Assembly (NCBI GenBank): GCA_963575745.1
Contig: CAUYUJ010001292.1
Location: 553,004-617,003, forward strand
Source: Prorocentrum cordatum
Lineage: Eukaryota > Sar > Dinophyceae > Prorocentrales > Prorocentraceae
Direction: 5' to 3'
Length of the DNA stretch: 64,000 bases
This document shows positions 10,850-21,135 of this stretch, in pieces. Under the pieces are notes generated by a model. The model saw only the letters and a list, made by a program, of their open reading frames with translations, did not search any database and was not told the DNA's origin. The position numbers were made by a program, and so were the translations under genes. The stretch's first letter is position 1. The number at the start of each line of letters is the position of its first letter.

Positions 10850-11423
10850 ACGACATGCGCGCATCATCTTGCTTGCATTGGGCAACAGGAGGACGCCGTC
10901 AAGCGTCCGTCGCATCCTCTTCTATTCCCCCCCGTCCGCGCGCACTCATGGAGGCCGGGCCCTCGCCCGGCGGCCACGAACTCTCAGAGACCAAAGCGCG
11001 CGACAACAGCCAACGGATCCAGGAGCACCCCCCCCGTGGTTCAGACCCGGGAGACCAGAGCCCATGCCGAGCACCTCCAGGTCGAAAACCGAAATCCAGA
11101 CACGCGCCCATGACCCCCCTGCGAACGAGAACTGGCGAACGGGGCACTGGTGAACGAGGACTCCCCGAAAACGAACATTCCGGTGGACGGGAACCTAGCG
11201 AACGGAGATTCTGGCGAACAAGGGCTCCGGCGAACGGAATCGGCGACGAGGGACTGGCGAAATGGAACTCTTGCGGTTGGGTTCTGCATCCCCAACGACG
11301 CTGCTTGACGAAGCATTTTTTCCCGCATCCTGCGGCGCAACAAATGCACGGCAAGGGCATGACTGACATTGCGCATCGCTCTGGCTTTGCCAGGCGGCAC
11401 CCTGCGCCATGTCTTTACTCGGA
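10850..11423. other. Spacer with GGCGAACG-type short repeats
   Basis: About 11120-11270 contains irregular repeats of (G)GCGAACGRRRNCT, 12-17 bases apart. No coding frame is convincing. Confidence 0.5.
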
Positions 11424-12278
11424 TCACTCCACTTTGCGTTTCTTGCCTGTGGTCTGCTGTGGCACAACCAAAACCGAGCCGCGCTTCCGGCCCCTCGGTC
11501 GCGTCCGGGGCAGCTCCTGAGGGTTCGGGTACTTTGGCTGCTTCTGCAAGCGCAGCGCGAGCATCGATGCATACTCCACGTGCTCGCACCCGGCGTGGCG
11601 ACGTAACCATTTGCACGTGCACGCAGCGCTGCGCGCGCAGGCGCGGAAAATGCGGGTATCAGAAGAAAGTATGACGTAAGCAATGTCGTTGAACACGGCG
11701 TTCACGCGGCCCACCTGCGTGCCGAGATACTTGCGCCTCCTGTTCGATGGCCGACTGCATTGTGTTAGGACGCCAGCCGCCTCGAGGCGATGCTGTAACT
11801 CAAGACCAGAGGAGAACAATGCACCTGCCCCATGCTCGGTATCTTCCACCACGAGCTTCGTCTTCACGTTCATGACCACAGCGACAACTTGCATCACGTT
11901 GATGTCGAAGTGCTTGGGCGCTTTTCCTGCTCCCTCCAGAACCACGGCGTGCACTGTCTCCGTCTGAGACGCTTCCCACAATGCTTGAGCATGAGATCTG
12001 CCGGCAGCGATCAGAGATGCCCCATTCAAATAAGCGGGGTCCGACGCGGGCGGGCGCAGCTGCATTTTGTCGTCGGGGCCCTCGTCCCACAAATACCACT
12101 TCCCGAAAGAAGTGTCGTACAGGTATTGCATTTGCTGTAGGATCCTGAGGGGCGAGTACTTTGCGGCCAGTACTGCGACCTCCTTCAGCATCGTCTGGCC
12201 TACCCCCATCCCCAGCGGGGCAGGTTTCCTTCGGGCCCCCGGCCGTGCTCCCTCCAGGTGGGGATGGATGCCGCTCAC
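11424..12278 (-). CDS. C-terminal segment of a Mutator-like transposase with SWIM zinc finger
   Basis: A 284-codon frame ending in a basic tail (RPRGRKRGSVLVV, GKKRKVE stop). A SWIM-type zinc-binding motif CxCx8CxH is present at residues 220-233 (CTCKWLRRHAGCEHV). SWIM fingers commonly follow the catalytic domain of Mutator-like transposases, where they are thought to bind DNA. The part before it (LKEVAVLAAKYSPLRILQQM) is helical and of unknown fold. It lies directly downstream of the catalytic segment on the same strand; the 140 bp between them (12279-12418) carry a stop and two copies of a GATGGATGCCGCTCA repeat. The true start is probably internal or a splice acceptor, so the first Met should not be trusted. 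The call is firm for SWIM and moderate for transposase membership. Confidence 0.65.
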   Translation of the reverse strand: MSGIHPHLEGARPGARRKPAPLGMGVGQTMLKEVAVLAAKYSPLRILQQMQYLYDTSFGKWYLWDEGPDDKMQLRPPASDPAYLNGASLIAAGRSHAQALWEASQTETVHAVVLEGAGKAPKHFDINVMQVVAVVMNVKTKLVVEDTEHGAGALFSSGLELQHRLEAAGVLTQCSRPSNRRRKYLGTQVGRVNAVFNDIAYVILSSDTRIFRACARSAACTCKWLRRHAGCEHVEYASMLALRLQKQPKYPNPQELPRTRPRGRKRGSVLVVPQQTTGKKRKVE

Positions 12279-12418
12279 CCCGACGGAGAGAGCGTGTATC
12301 CCCGCCTAGGCAGACAGGATGGATGCCGCTCAACCCGACAGACAAGCGTCTATCCCCGTCTGAGTAGGGAGATCGGACAGCGGGGCCAAGGCTGTCCCAG
12401 CGGAGATGAGGATTGGTC

Positions 12419-13791
12419 TCATGATGCTGCGTCCTTCCGAGCTTTCTCCCACGGTGAATGCATTGGCTCCACAGAGCTCCCCTCGTAGCCAGCCGTCAGC
12501 ACGCCCGTGCCCGACCAGTTCGGGCAGAACAACATTGTCGTGGACTCGTCCTCGTTGTAGCATCGCAGGTCGTACTCCTCTCTCATTCCCCGCGCTGTCG
12601 CCCGAATGGTATACTTCTGCGGGCCGCGACTTTTCGGGCCCAAGTAGGCGGCGGCTTCCTGCTCGTCGAACTCATGCTCTAAGCGCGCCAGGAAGCCCTC
12701 ATACAGCGTGGAAGCACAGTCCAGCGTTGGGATCCGCCGCAATGCGTTGAGGGTTGCCACAGTCCAGCCGAGGTTGGTGAGCTCGTAGCTGCCCGTCTGG
12801 CCAGCAGGCCTGCGATGCTTCATCTTCTTCGCGAGAGTTCCGCTTGCTGTAGTCTTTAAGCCTGTGTGTTGGGCGAAATGGAATTGGTCTTTCGCAGGTT
12901 GAGACTTCGGGAACACAACTTTCCTGGCTGCCTCAATGCCAGGCGCGACATCACTGTGCACTGCGACGACGCGATCTCGCAAGGATCGGTCGCGGATGGC
13001 GCTGTCGCGCACGATCCCCAGGCAACGAAAGAAATCGATTGAATTCTGAGCCTCTTCTGTGTTAAAGATAGCCTGCAGGAGCGGCACTCCGTGCGTCGTG
13101 CACGCCCTGCCCTGCACTCGCCCTTGGACCGCACCGTCTCCCTTTGTGAACGTGGTGCCGCGGAGCTTGTCTTTTGCCTGCAAGCTGATCGTGGCCGCGC
13201 CCGCCTGCCCCGACATAGCCCCCTGCTTCACGTCCACGCCCAGGTGCAGCGCGAAGTCGCCATACCGCGTCAGCACCTCCACCATCTTGTCGCAACTAAA
13301 ACAGATGCACAGTCGCCCCGCCATGGTTGGAACTGGTGGGATTCGAATCTGCAAAGTGGTCGGTGCGATCTTTTTTGGGTTTCTCCACTCTTCCAAAGTC
13401 TTCGCCTCTGCGAAATTCAACATGCCAGCGCCTGCTGCTTTATCCACGTCCTCTCCACCCTTCGTTTTCTCTGCCTTTAGTTTCAGCTGAAATCTTTTCA
13501 GCCAGCCGCCAATCCTGTCGATGTGCGGAAGGTTTTGGAACTTCTGACTGACCAAATACGTTTGCAGACCCTGGCGCGAGGGTTTCGCTACCTCCCGCAT
13601 CCATCTCTGCGCTGCCACCTCGACGTCTGGGCTCCATATATTGCCAGAGTTCGCGTCTGCATCCGCACTGTGGCTGTGTTCACGGACTTGCACGAGCAGC
13701 TCGGCGTGGGCGTCTAGGCCCGCTTCCGGAAACTTATAGTACGTGTAGTCCGCCGCCCCTACCGGGCCCCGAGCGGTCAGGCGCAACTCAT
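12419..13791 (-). CDS. Catalytic segment of a Mutator-like (MULE) transposase
   Basis: A 455-codon open frame. It shows the order expected of a MULE DDE/RNase H-like core. A first acidic position lies in HLGVDVKQGA (D185). A strand follows in THGVPLLQAIFNTEEAQNSIDFFRCLG (around E245), matching the family pattern of a hydrophobic strand followed by an E-x-x-W/F-type helix. The second Asp is in VAVHSDVAPGIEAARKVVFP (D279), followed by FHFAQHTGLK where the family has C-x-W/F-H. The third catalytic acid cannot be assigned by eye. The frame ends in a stop 140 bp before the SWIM segment. Upstream, the coding sense appears to continue in another frame (FLRLKTVA at about 13805-13830), so there is a frame break near 13795. 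The protein would act in the nucleus on the element's own termini. Confidence 0.6.
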
Positions 13792-14843
13792 CTGGCCACA
13801 GTTTTCAAGCGCAGGAACTCCTGTGCCACCTCCCCCTTCCCCGACGCGAACGGAGCGGAGCCGGCGAGCGATTCGATCGGTCCCTCCTGGCCACACCGGT
13901 CGCTTAGCGCGCCCCAAAGCTCCGTGCGGATTCCTGTCTGGCTCCAGAAATCTAACACGCTCTGACTCTACTTCGGGGGTAGGTTTTGGGGATTGTTCTC
14001 AGCACCCAGCGCGCGCGGCTGTCCTAGTCCAACTGGGGCCCTTCCACCTAAGATGCGCTCACATGGGTTGGCGGCGTGCGCGAAGCGTTCGACATTCCAA
14101 ATAACTGGGCAAGCGACGTCCCGAGTACCTCTGCAAGTGGCCTTCGCCCTGACGCACCTCGACGTATCAATGGGCTTCACATCCTTCACTTCGGCAGTCG
14201 CTCCTAGCACCTGCATCGCTCCGCACACGCGGTCCCGGGCCTCCTTCGTCGTGGCGGGGCGGTCACGCGGCAGTAGGACGCGAGGGTGCCCTTCTACCAT
14301 CATCAGAACGGGCGGCTCTATCGACGCAGGCGGCGGCGGCACCGCAGGAGCACCCGCCTCTCTTGAAATCAGTTTGGCCACGCTGCTTCGGCGCGGCGCC
14401 TCTGGCGCTGCCGCGGCGCACTTCCCCGCCCCCGTCTCCCCAATATTCGCGGCAGGCTTGCTGTCCTTCTGCTCTCTCGCAGCCGCCGCCGTCTCGACCG
14501 CGCCGTCCTTGCGGGGCGCTTCGCGACAGTCTGCGGGGTGGCCGTTCGTCGGCTCCCCAAAGAGCCAGGCTGGTATCCGATGGTCCCTCAGAAACGTATG
14601 ACTAGCACCGAGACTCGAAAGGTCATACTTCCTGAGGAACCAACTCCCATCTTCCATTGTGCCCAAGACACCGAACCCCATCTCCTGCAAACCTGTGAGC
14701 ACGCGCTGAGCTACCCTCAGCGCCTCTTCGCGCTCGTCCGACTCTGGGGCCGACCGCAGCGCGCGCTTCAGCCGCAAGTCTATCGATGTCCGCCACCGTG
14801 CCGCGAGGAACGGAGTGAACGTGTCCCCGGGTCCCTTGCCCAA
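13792..14843 (-). CDS. N-terminal segment of the same putative transposase gene
   Basis: A 291-codon frame runs from 14843 to a TAG at 13966-13968. The same frame reopens beyond the TAG with coding-like sequence (VLDFWSQTGIRTELWGALSD, then EVAQEFLRLKTVA) up to about 13800. A GT-AG intron of 72 nt (14033 to 13962) would remove the stop in phase 0; this is inferred, not demonstrated. Near residue 240 a Cys-containing patch (SRCVRAKATCRGTRDVAC, then PVIWNVERF) is reminiscent of the N-terminal zinc-binding region of FAR1/MULE proteins, but that match is weak. The middle is Ala/Pro-rich and probably disordered. It could instead be a separate unknown gene. Confidence 0.45.
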
Positions 14844-14929
14844 TACCCGGAGCCTCAGTCGTCAATCCTGAGGATTCCCACCGAGTTCGGGGCCTCTCAT
14901 CCGAACTCTCCCGGAGCTCCTCGCGCGTT

Positions 14930-15200
14930 TTCGCATCGCTTTTTCGAGCGCCAGAAATCCTCGAGACGGGCCCAGCACAATGGCTCTACCTCGGCCCATG
15001 AGGCGCCCAAGAGACGGCCCAATAGGCCCCCGAGACGGCCCAAGAGGCGTCGCAGACGGCCCAATGAGGCGTCGCAGAACAACCAAAGTCGGGAAGCCCG
15101 AACAGACATTTCCAGCTATCGGCACTCTGAAGCTGCCGCGAAACTGTCAGAGACCCCAGGAGGCTCCCACGAGAGCCCCAGAAAGATACCCTAGAGGACC
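14930..15200. repeat. GGCCCAAGAGGC minisatellite, copy 1
   Basis: Irregular 12-20 bp units built on GACGGCCCAAGAGGC and CGAGACGGCCC. Related sequence occurs at about 21220-21320, 36160-37480, 38650-39060 and, in inverse sense, 39400-39830 and 41550-42080. Confidence 0.7.
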
Positions 15201-15352
15201 CTAAAGAAGCGCCAAGAAGCTCCAAAACAACCGCACCAGCCTCAGAACTGTTTCCACGAGGCCCACGCGAGACCAATCACTAGATCCCGACGAACACTCC
15301 AGAACCCTCTGATCCACAACTCGGGCACGGTGGCAGGATGGACCCAAGGTCA

Positions 15353-16475
15353 TTAGATAATGGTAGCCAGCGTGATGGAGGAGTTCGGCGTGGCGCGCAG
15401 CGCGCGCACCAGAAGGCGCGTCTGCTCCGACATCCCTTCCGGCTCCGCGCGGCGCCCGAGCCAGACTTTCTCTTCGACGGACACTGCGAGAACGGCTAGG
15501 CCGTACAAATATTTGTGGCACACGGCATTCACCGAGGCGACGAAGGCCCCGTCCGAGATTGACGTGGACACCTTTGGGACCTTCCCATTCAACCTCTCCG
15601 CGCACTCTGGATCCATGGCGAAGTTCCCGAAGACAGCCGGGCACAATTGTTCCAACAAGTGGTTGGACATGAGCATCGTGCCAAGCCAATACATGCCTTT
15701 CGGTAGCCCTTCCTTCATGCACTTCCTGCTGATGGGCATCTCGTTTTTGAACATTTGCAGGATCTCGTCGACGTCCTCCACGACCTTGTCCTGCGCGTCA
15801 GAGCATTGAATTTTGAAGTGGTCCAGCTTCCCCACCACTTTCGGGCCCACGCTGCGCAAGAGCAGAGAGTACAGCTGAGTCAGAAAAGGCACCGTCAAGT
15901 CGAGATGAAAGTTCTTGTGCATCATCTGAGCGCGCCCCGCAACGGCCGCGAAGGAAAGCATGCACCGCTGCGGAGCTCCCACTGGACACCACCAATCCAT
16001 GAAAATGACCTCCTGCTGCATGAGTATCACGTGCATGTTCGTCTTCTTCATGTGAACGCCCGCAGGGGGCGTGGCTGCATCATGCGGGTGCTTGTGCTTC
16101 TTCGCCGCCTGCTTCGCAAAAACTTCCCGTTGCCGCATGTTCTGGTGGCTGAACTCAGCGCCGTGTGCCGCGTCCAGGAACTTCGTAATGTCGATGTACT
16201 TGCCCTCGTCGACGGGGGGGCCCTTTGCCTGGCCCGGCGCGAGGATGCGAGACGTCTTTGAGCAAACGATGGCAAGATATCCGTCGCAGAAGCGGAAGCG
16301 GTCCACTGCGGACGCATTCGTTCCTCCTTGCTGGTACTGATACCGATCTGCTTGGGCCCCCACAGTGCATTGCCCGCCGACGTCGCCCATCGCCTCGATC
16401 ATGCACTCCATGGGCATGTCCACGGCCTTGGACTTCCCGTCTCCGACGTTCGCCGTGCACAAATTCCACCAGCGG
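15353..16475 (-). CDS. C-terminal extension of USP-family gene, unknown domain
   Basis: A 369-codon frame of uniform coding character, ending at a stop at 15353. It includes CTANVGDGKSKAVDMPMECM, FLTQLYSLLLRSVGPKVVGK and YLYGLAVLAVSVEEKVWLGR. No domain was recognised. The preceding USP frame loses coding sense at the point where this one starts (…QKPLVE to CTANVGDG near 16465-16480), which points to one protein broken by a single indel. It is a Cys/Met/Gln-rich globular-looking region with no membrane segments. If joined it forms the last third of a roughly 1,300-residue protein. It could also be an independent dinoflagellate-specific gene. Confidence 0.5.
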
Positions 16476-18080
16476 TTTCTGCATATTGTACCGCCCCATG
16501 TGGACTTCGCACTCCTTGTTGACGGCGCTCATCATGACAGCCCCAGCGCAGTCCTGCAAGAAGACGGCTGGCAGGGCGGTTGCTTTCGCCGTCGCCTCCA
16601 GGAGCACCACGAACGGGTAGAACACGCAATTCCCGAGGTACTGGCGAACTGCCATCGCGGCTGTTGAATTCACTTTGTCCTTCAACACAGACTGCACAAA
16701 GCCATGAAACCGGCGGCCAATGGTCTGCAACGTCTCCGGCTTGCCAAAGCCGTGCATCCACTGCGGCAGCGTCAAAAAGAATTGCGCCACCGCCTTCTGT
16801 GCCGCGTGCACTCCTTCCCGGCGCTTCGCCGTGTGCACATCCAGTAGTTTGGCAGTGTCGCTCTGGAGTCTGTCCGGGCCGCAGTCTGGTAGCATCGTTG
16901 TCCGATCCTGCGCGTCAGGCAACTTGCTCGGGACATCTTCGGATTTGGCGTCTGCACTGGGCAGCGAGGGAGCGGGCTGCGCGGGCGTCGGCGCTCGCGA
17001 GCTCGCGCCCGCAACTCCGCCGGCGGCATCGGCGCGAGGCCTGCTCCCTGGCAGCGGTGCCGCTCTTTCCACGTCGGAGTCTCCATGACCAGCAGGAGTC
17101 GATGATTGTCGAAGAACTCGAGGAACTAGTCCGGAGGACTCCTTGGAGTAGAAGAACAGCCGCCCGTCTTGCACGATCTCGTCCGGGTAAGCAGCATGAA
17201 CTGCGTCGCAATGATCGTCGTCGTAACGCAACCAGCTGCAGTCCAACTCGTGCCGGACGTAGCAAACGTAATGGCCCGACTCTGGAGTGCCGCCCTTGTG
17301 AACGACCACGCAGCGCAGAAAATACTGCGACCCAAATTCGAGAACCTGATTCGGGACAACTCGGAGGCGATTCTTCCCCCCCTGGAACGACGTCGCCCTC
17401 CCCATCGATTGGCGAACAACCTGCCCCTTGCCTTCTTCCCACCCTGCTGGTCGAGCAAAGTCGCGGACTGCGACTTCGGTGCGGTTCAGCGCAAGTAGCA
17501 CAAGTGGTTGAGCACTCACAGTGGAGGAACTTTTGCAGCTGTCGACTGGACGACCGCACTTCGCGCATGGCGGGCGATCCACGACGATGCCTTTCTCTGG
17601 ATCGCCCATGCGCTCGATTAGATGGTACAGGCTTGTCTCGTCTGCCGAAACAGCGACCTCCTCTACGAGGCCCGCAACAGTGATCGTGAAAATGTGGTGC
17701 TGCGAGTCGTGGGAAGTCGAACAATAGTCACGGTGGCACTGGCAATCTCCGGTCGTCCACAGATCCTCGCGCACGTGTAGCCCGAGAATGCCATCCAGTG
17801 CGTGCGCCAGTGCGTGCGCCATCGAGGTGTTCTGTTGACCCAGGCGCTGCCGGGCGTCGTTGAAGATCGCCTCCAGCGCCTCCACGGGATCATGTTGCCG
17901 AGTCCTAAATTCCCACTCCACTTTCCCGCGACCGTCGTGCACCGCATTGTCGAAGAAGTCCGCGAATTCTAAGAGGTCCGTGGAGTTCCCGTGACCTCTC
18001 GTGGCGGCCTCTGCACTACGCATTGCGCACCATGCGCAATGCTTTGGTTCGCACGTTTCATGGGCGTCATGCGTCCCCAC
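16465..18080 (-). CDS. Ubiquitin-specific protease (peptidase C19) core, His box
   Basis: The long frame contains most of a USP fold in order. A Cys/His patch HETCEPKHCAWC is followed by RQHDPVEALEAIFND (the conserved Q-x-D-A-x-E box of USPs, with Asp retained and Glu at the helix). The zinc-finger region has DCQCHRDYC and later CAKCGRPVDSC before PLVLLALNRT. The catalytic His box is GGTPESGHYVCYVRHELDCSW with His at codon 17271-17273, and RYDDDHC supplies the third catalytic position. USPs remove ubiquitin from proteins by cysteine proteolysis. After about residue 380 there is a Pro/Ala/Ser-rich linker and then a conserved-looking helical region (LPQWMHGFGKPETLQTIGRR). The nucleophile Cys lies in the next upstream frame, so the gene as read cannot encode an active enzyme without a frame correction near 18070-18085. 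Confidence 0.8.
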
Positions 18081-19010
18081 AAGCGCGCCATGCTGGCGGG
18101 CTGTGTAGACACTGCAGTGCGGATGCAAGATAGCACGTCGTCTTAGTCGGGTTCGGGAATGTGCCTCGTGCTGTCTGCAGTGCGTCGAGCGAGGCAATGC
18201 CGCCCGCGGCGCTGTCGCCATCCTCTTCAATCGGCGCCTCATCACTGACGCCTGATTTTGCATCCGCGCAGGCGGCTTGCCCCGCTTCCGCGCTGGCCTC
18301 AGCCAGATAGTTGCCGAGACACATCGGTTGCTTCCCTTTCATCCGCTTGCGAGCCCCAGAGCCGGATGCCGAAGCTGCGAACATGGGACCCCGAGCGTCG
18401 CCGTCACTGCCGCCTCCAGATAATCGCCCATCGCCGGCGCACTGGTGATGGACAGTGACGCCCGACGGATTCCATGCGAGGTTCGGATCCCGCACCACAT
18501 GACAAGCCCTCCTCGCCGCCGCTTCCTCGGAGAGAAGATCCCGGAGCAAGGCAGGGCGCCGGCCACTGCTGCTCTCCAAGTACCCCACGGCCTGGAGAAA
18601 CTCCTCGCAGCGCATGTGCCTGCATACGTGGTAGAGCACAACCTCGCGCGCGGCCTGCTCATCGGCCCACAGCGGGAGAACAAGGTGCTCGCGCATGACG
18701 GCAAACTGAACGTGAAATGCTCGTTCCTGGACAATGGCGTCGCCGGCGCAGTACCCTCCTGCGCGACTGTACTCGAAGGCGCCACTGTGCAACGCGCCCT
18801 CGAGCGCCTCCCCGCGCTCCATCACCGCCTGCGCCAGGGCGCCGTCACCGAAGCTCCCCGCGCGTTCGAGCACGCGTGCTTGCTCGGAGCTTCCGCGCAG
18901 CTCCGACGCGGACGCGTGCCCGTCGAGGGGCGACGCGCGCGCGCGCCAGCATCGCACGGGGGCGCCGCGCTCGGCAGAACAACTCTCGGCCGAGCTTTGA
19001 AGAAGTATCG
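18067..19010 (-). CDS. USP N-terminal region with catalytic Cys box
   Basis: This frame ends with the USP Cys box TTCYLASALQCLHSPPAW, the nucleophile Cys being codon 18133-18135. The family pattern is G-x-T/N-CY-x-N-x-x-LQ-x-L; here the usual Gly-Asn just before the Cys is replaced by Lys-Thr-Thr, which is unusual. It then runs into a stop 15 codons later, whereas the continuation of the domain (HETCEPKHC) is in the next frame. That indicates a one-base indel in or near the GGGG at about 18080. Upstream is about 280 residues of unrecognised, mostly helical sequence (VQFAVMREHLVLPLWADEQA, VVLYHVCRHMRCEEFLQAVG) and an acidic linker (EAPIEEDGDSAAGG). Confidence 0.75.
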
Positions 19011-19379
19011 GATGTGCCAGGCGGCGTCCCCCCACTGCCGCGCCGCAGTCAGAGCCATGTCTGCCTCTTCTCCGGGCTGGGCTGCTCGAACAGCGGCGTC
19101 CGCGTGCATGTTCTCCATCTGCTTTGCCGGGAATGAGCTCGCCGTCGAATCGGGCCAGTCGACCGTCGACGCGCTAGCCATCTTCTCGTCGATGTCGAGA
19201 AGGAGAGCATTCGATGACTCCAGCGTGTAGCAGACGTGCGCTGCAACCTCCTCGGTGGGAGCGCCTCCAGCACAGCGCTCATGTAGATGTGGAGTTGGCT
19301 CCCCGCAGCGCGCCGAGCGTGCGTCGTTCCCAAGGAAATCGCCCACGTCATCGCCCTCCTGGAACGTCATGCCCTCCAT
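18985..19379 (-). CDS. Probable 5' segment of the USP gene
   Basis: The ATG at 19379 opens a frame beginning MEGMTFQEGDDVGDFLGN. Coding character runs to about 19000 (LDIDEKMASASTVDWPDS, WGDAAWHIRYFFK), where it shifts into the frame of the next segment. The first 20 residues resemble the start of the duplicated unit at 19996 (MEDATSREGDDSAAVLEN), so this exon belongs to the tandem duplication described for 19390-20660. No known domain is seen. Confidence 0.5.
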
Positions 19380-19389
19380 GCGACCAGGA

Positions 19390-20660
19390 CCTGAGCATGC
19401 CCGAGCTACTGCTGCATCTCGACACCGACTGACATCTGATCTGTCGCTAACTTGATCGCGATCGGACGACCGAGATTGCGGACTGGTTCCCTTCGCCGCC
19501 TATGACACATCACTGCCCATCACACCAAAAACTCGATCGACGCCGGTCAGCCAGGGCCGATTGCACGAACGCCCGACGGGCTGAGTTGCGGGTGGACGCG
19601 TCCAATCTGATCGGGATCACTTTTCGGGGCCAACAGAACGAGCCCGCGATCGCACTTCATTGATCGCATTGATCTCAGGGAAATGCAGCCGCGCCCTTCG
19701 AGTGACAGCCCGAAGACTGAGTGCGCAGGCCAAAATGATCGAACGATTCCGCAGCGCCGTTTGGCCAGCCGACAATCGCAAATCCAGATCGCCATCGTCT
19801 GAGGCCAACGCAGCTCGAAGTCTCCCACAGGCGCGACGTGTCGTGCTCGTTGGCAGGGTGTAGGAAGGCACTCTTCACCACAGACCCCTCTGGAATCCCG
19901 CCGACCGACTCCTCGATCAGGCGTTCCCGTCCGCACGCAGCGTTCTCAAGAACGGCGGCCGAGTCATCGCCCTCCCGGGATGTCGCGTCCTCCATGCGAC
20001 CAGGACCTGGGCATGTCCGCACAAGTGTTCTATATTCACAACGAGGCAACATTTCATATGTCCCTAGGTTAGTCGCGATCGGGCGACCGACAGTGCGGCC
20101 TCTCTTGTTGCTAGCGTCCTGCATCTCTGGACGCATCATCGCCAACCGCACCGATGCTCCGATCGACACCGATCATACAGGGCCGATTGAATCCAAGATC
20201 CCTCGAGCACGGTCGCGGGTGACCGTGTCCGATCTGGTCGGGATCGCCTCGCGCGGTCAGCACGCAAAGCGCCCGCTGCCGCACCCCATTAACCGCGACA
20301 GCCCTAACGCACTTCGAAAAGGCCTCAGGAAAATGCATCGGCGCCTCCCAGAAGACGATTCCGACGGTGTTGCACGCAAGCACGAATGATCGAACGAACC
20401 CTCCCTGCGGTTCAATGAGACGACAAACATGAATCCAGACCGCCACCGTCTGAGGCTGACGCAGCTCGAATTGTCCCACACACATGACGTGTCGTACTCG
20501 TCGACAGGGTGCAAGAAAGTATTCTTCATCACGAACCCCTCTGGGATCCTGCCGGCCAAGCCCTCGACGGGCAACTCCCATGCCTGCGGCTGCCCAGTGT
20601 CGTCATGTCGCATCTCCGGGCTACGAGAAAGCCGGCGGCCACGACGACCGCGACGGGTGC
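19390..20660 (-). repeat. Tandem duplication of a 610-645-bp exon-like unit
   Basis: Two adjacent units match over most of their length. CTCCATGCGACCAGGACCTG is at about 19375 and 19991; CCCCTCTGG-ATCC-GCCG is at about 19887 and 20535. The minus-strand translation is better conserved than the DNA: GGIPEGSVVKSAFLHPANEH with LRRWRSGFAI in one copy, and GRIPEGFVMKNTFLHPVDEY with LRRWRSGFMF in the other. A more distant third copy seems to form the 5' end of the USP frame (CAGGAPTEEVAAHVCYTL). The units are likely duplicated exons plus introns of an unknown gene, now diverged. Confidence 0.65.
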
Positions 20661-21000
20661 GCTTGAATTGCGCTTGCGCTTCATGAGACGCCATGTCTGT
20701 GTCCAATGAGCTCCAGCGTGAGTTAACGTGATCGCCTTGGGTCTGCCCCGAACGTCCTCGAGCCACTATGGCCACGGCCAACCGGAGGATCGACATAATC
20801 TACTCCACTAGTGTACGGCACAACCATGTCCGACCGACATGTCCTCCAACATGCTTTCAAAGTCGCCAATAACCACCACGCAGCGGTTGGAGGTGGCCAC
20901 GGGGGCGCCGCCCAGGCATGTTCCCCGAAAGACCCACTCTCTCTCAAATGTTTGCCAACGTAGACCCTGAACAATGAGTTATTCAACATTGTACGCGGAA
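20660..21000. other. Spacer, possible weak minus-strand coding fragment
   Basis: A minus-strand frame at 20723-20989 (LFRVYVGKHLRESGSFGEHA…) has no family match. Nothing else is seen. Confidence 0.3.
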
Positions 21001-21135
21001 GCTCCGTTGTGTGAGCTTTGTGTTGTAAGCTGTGTGGTGCGCGCTATGTTTGGTAGCTAGGTGGTGGGAGCTGTGGTGCGAGCCATGTGGTGCAAGTTTT
21101 GCGATGCAAGCTACGCGGTGTATGCTACGTGATTT
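21000..21135. repeat. TGTGGTGCRAGCT degenerate minisatellite
   Basis: About eight degenerate 14-21 bp units (GTGGTGCGAGCC, GTGGTGCAAG…). The reverse-complement version (TTGCACCACA) forms a second array at 59500-59700. Confidence 0.65.
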
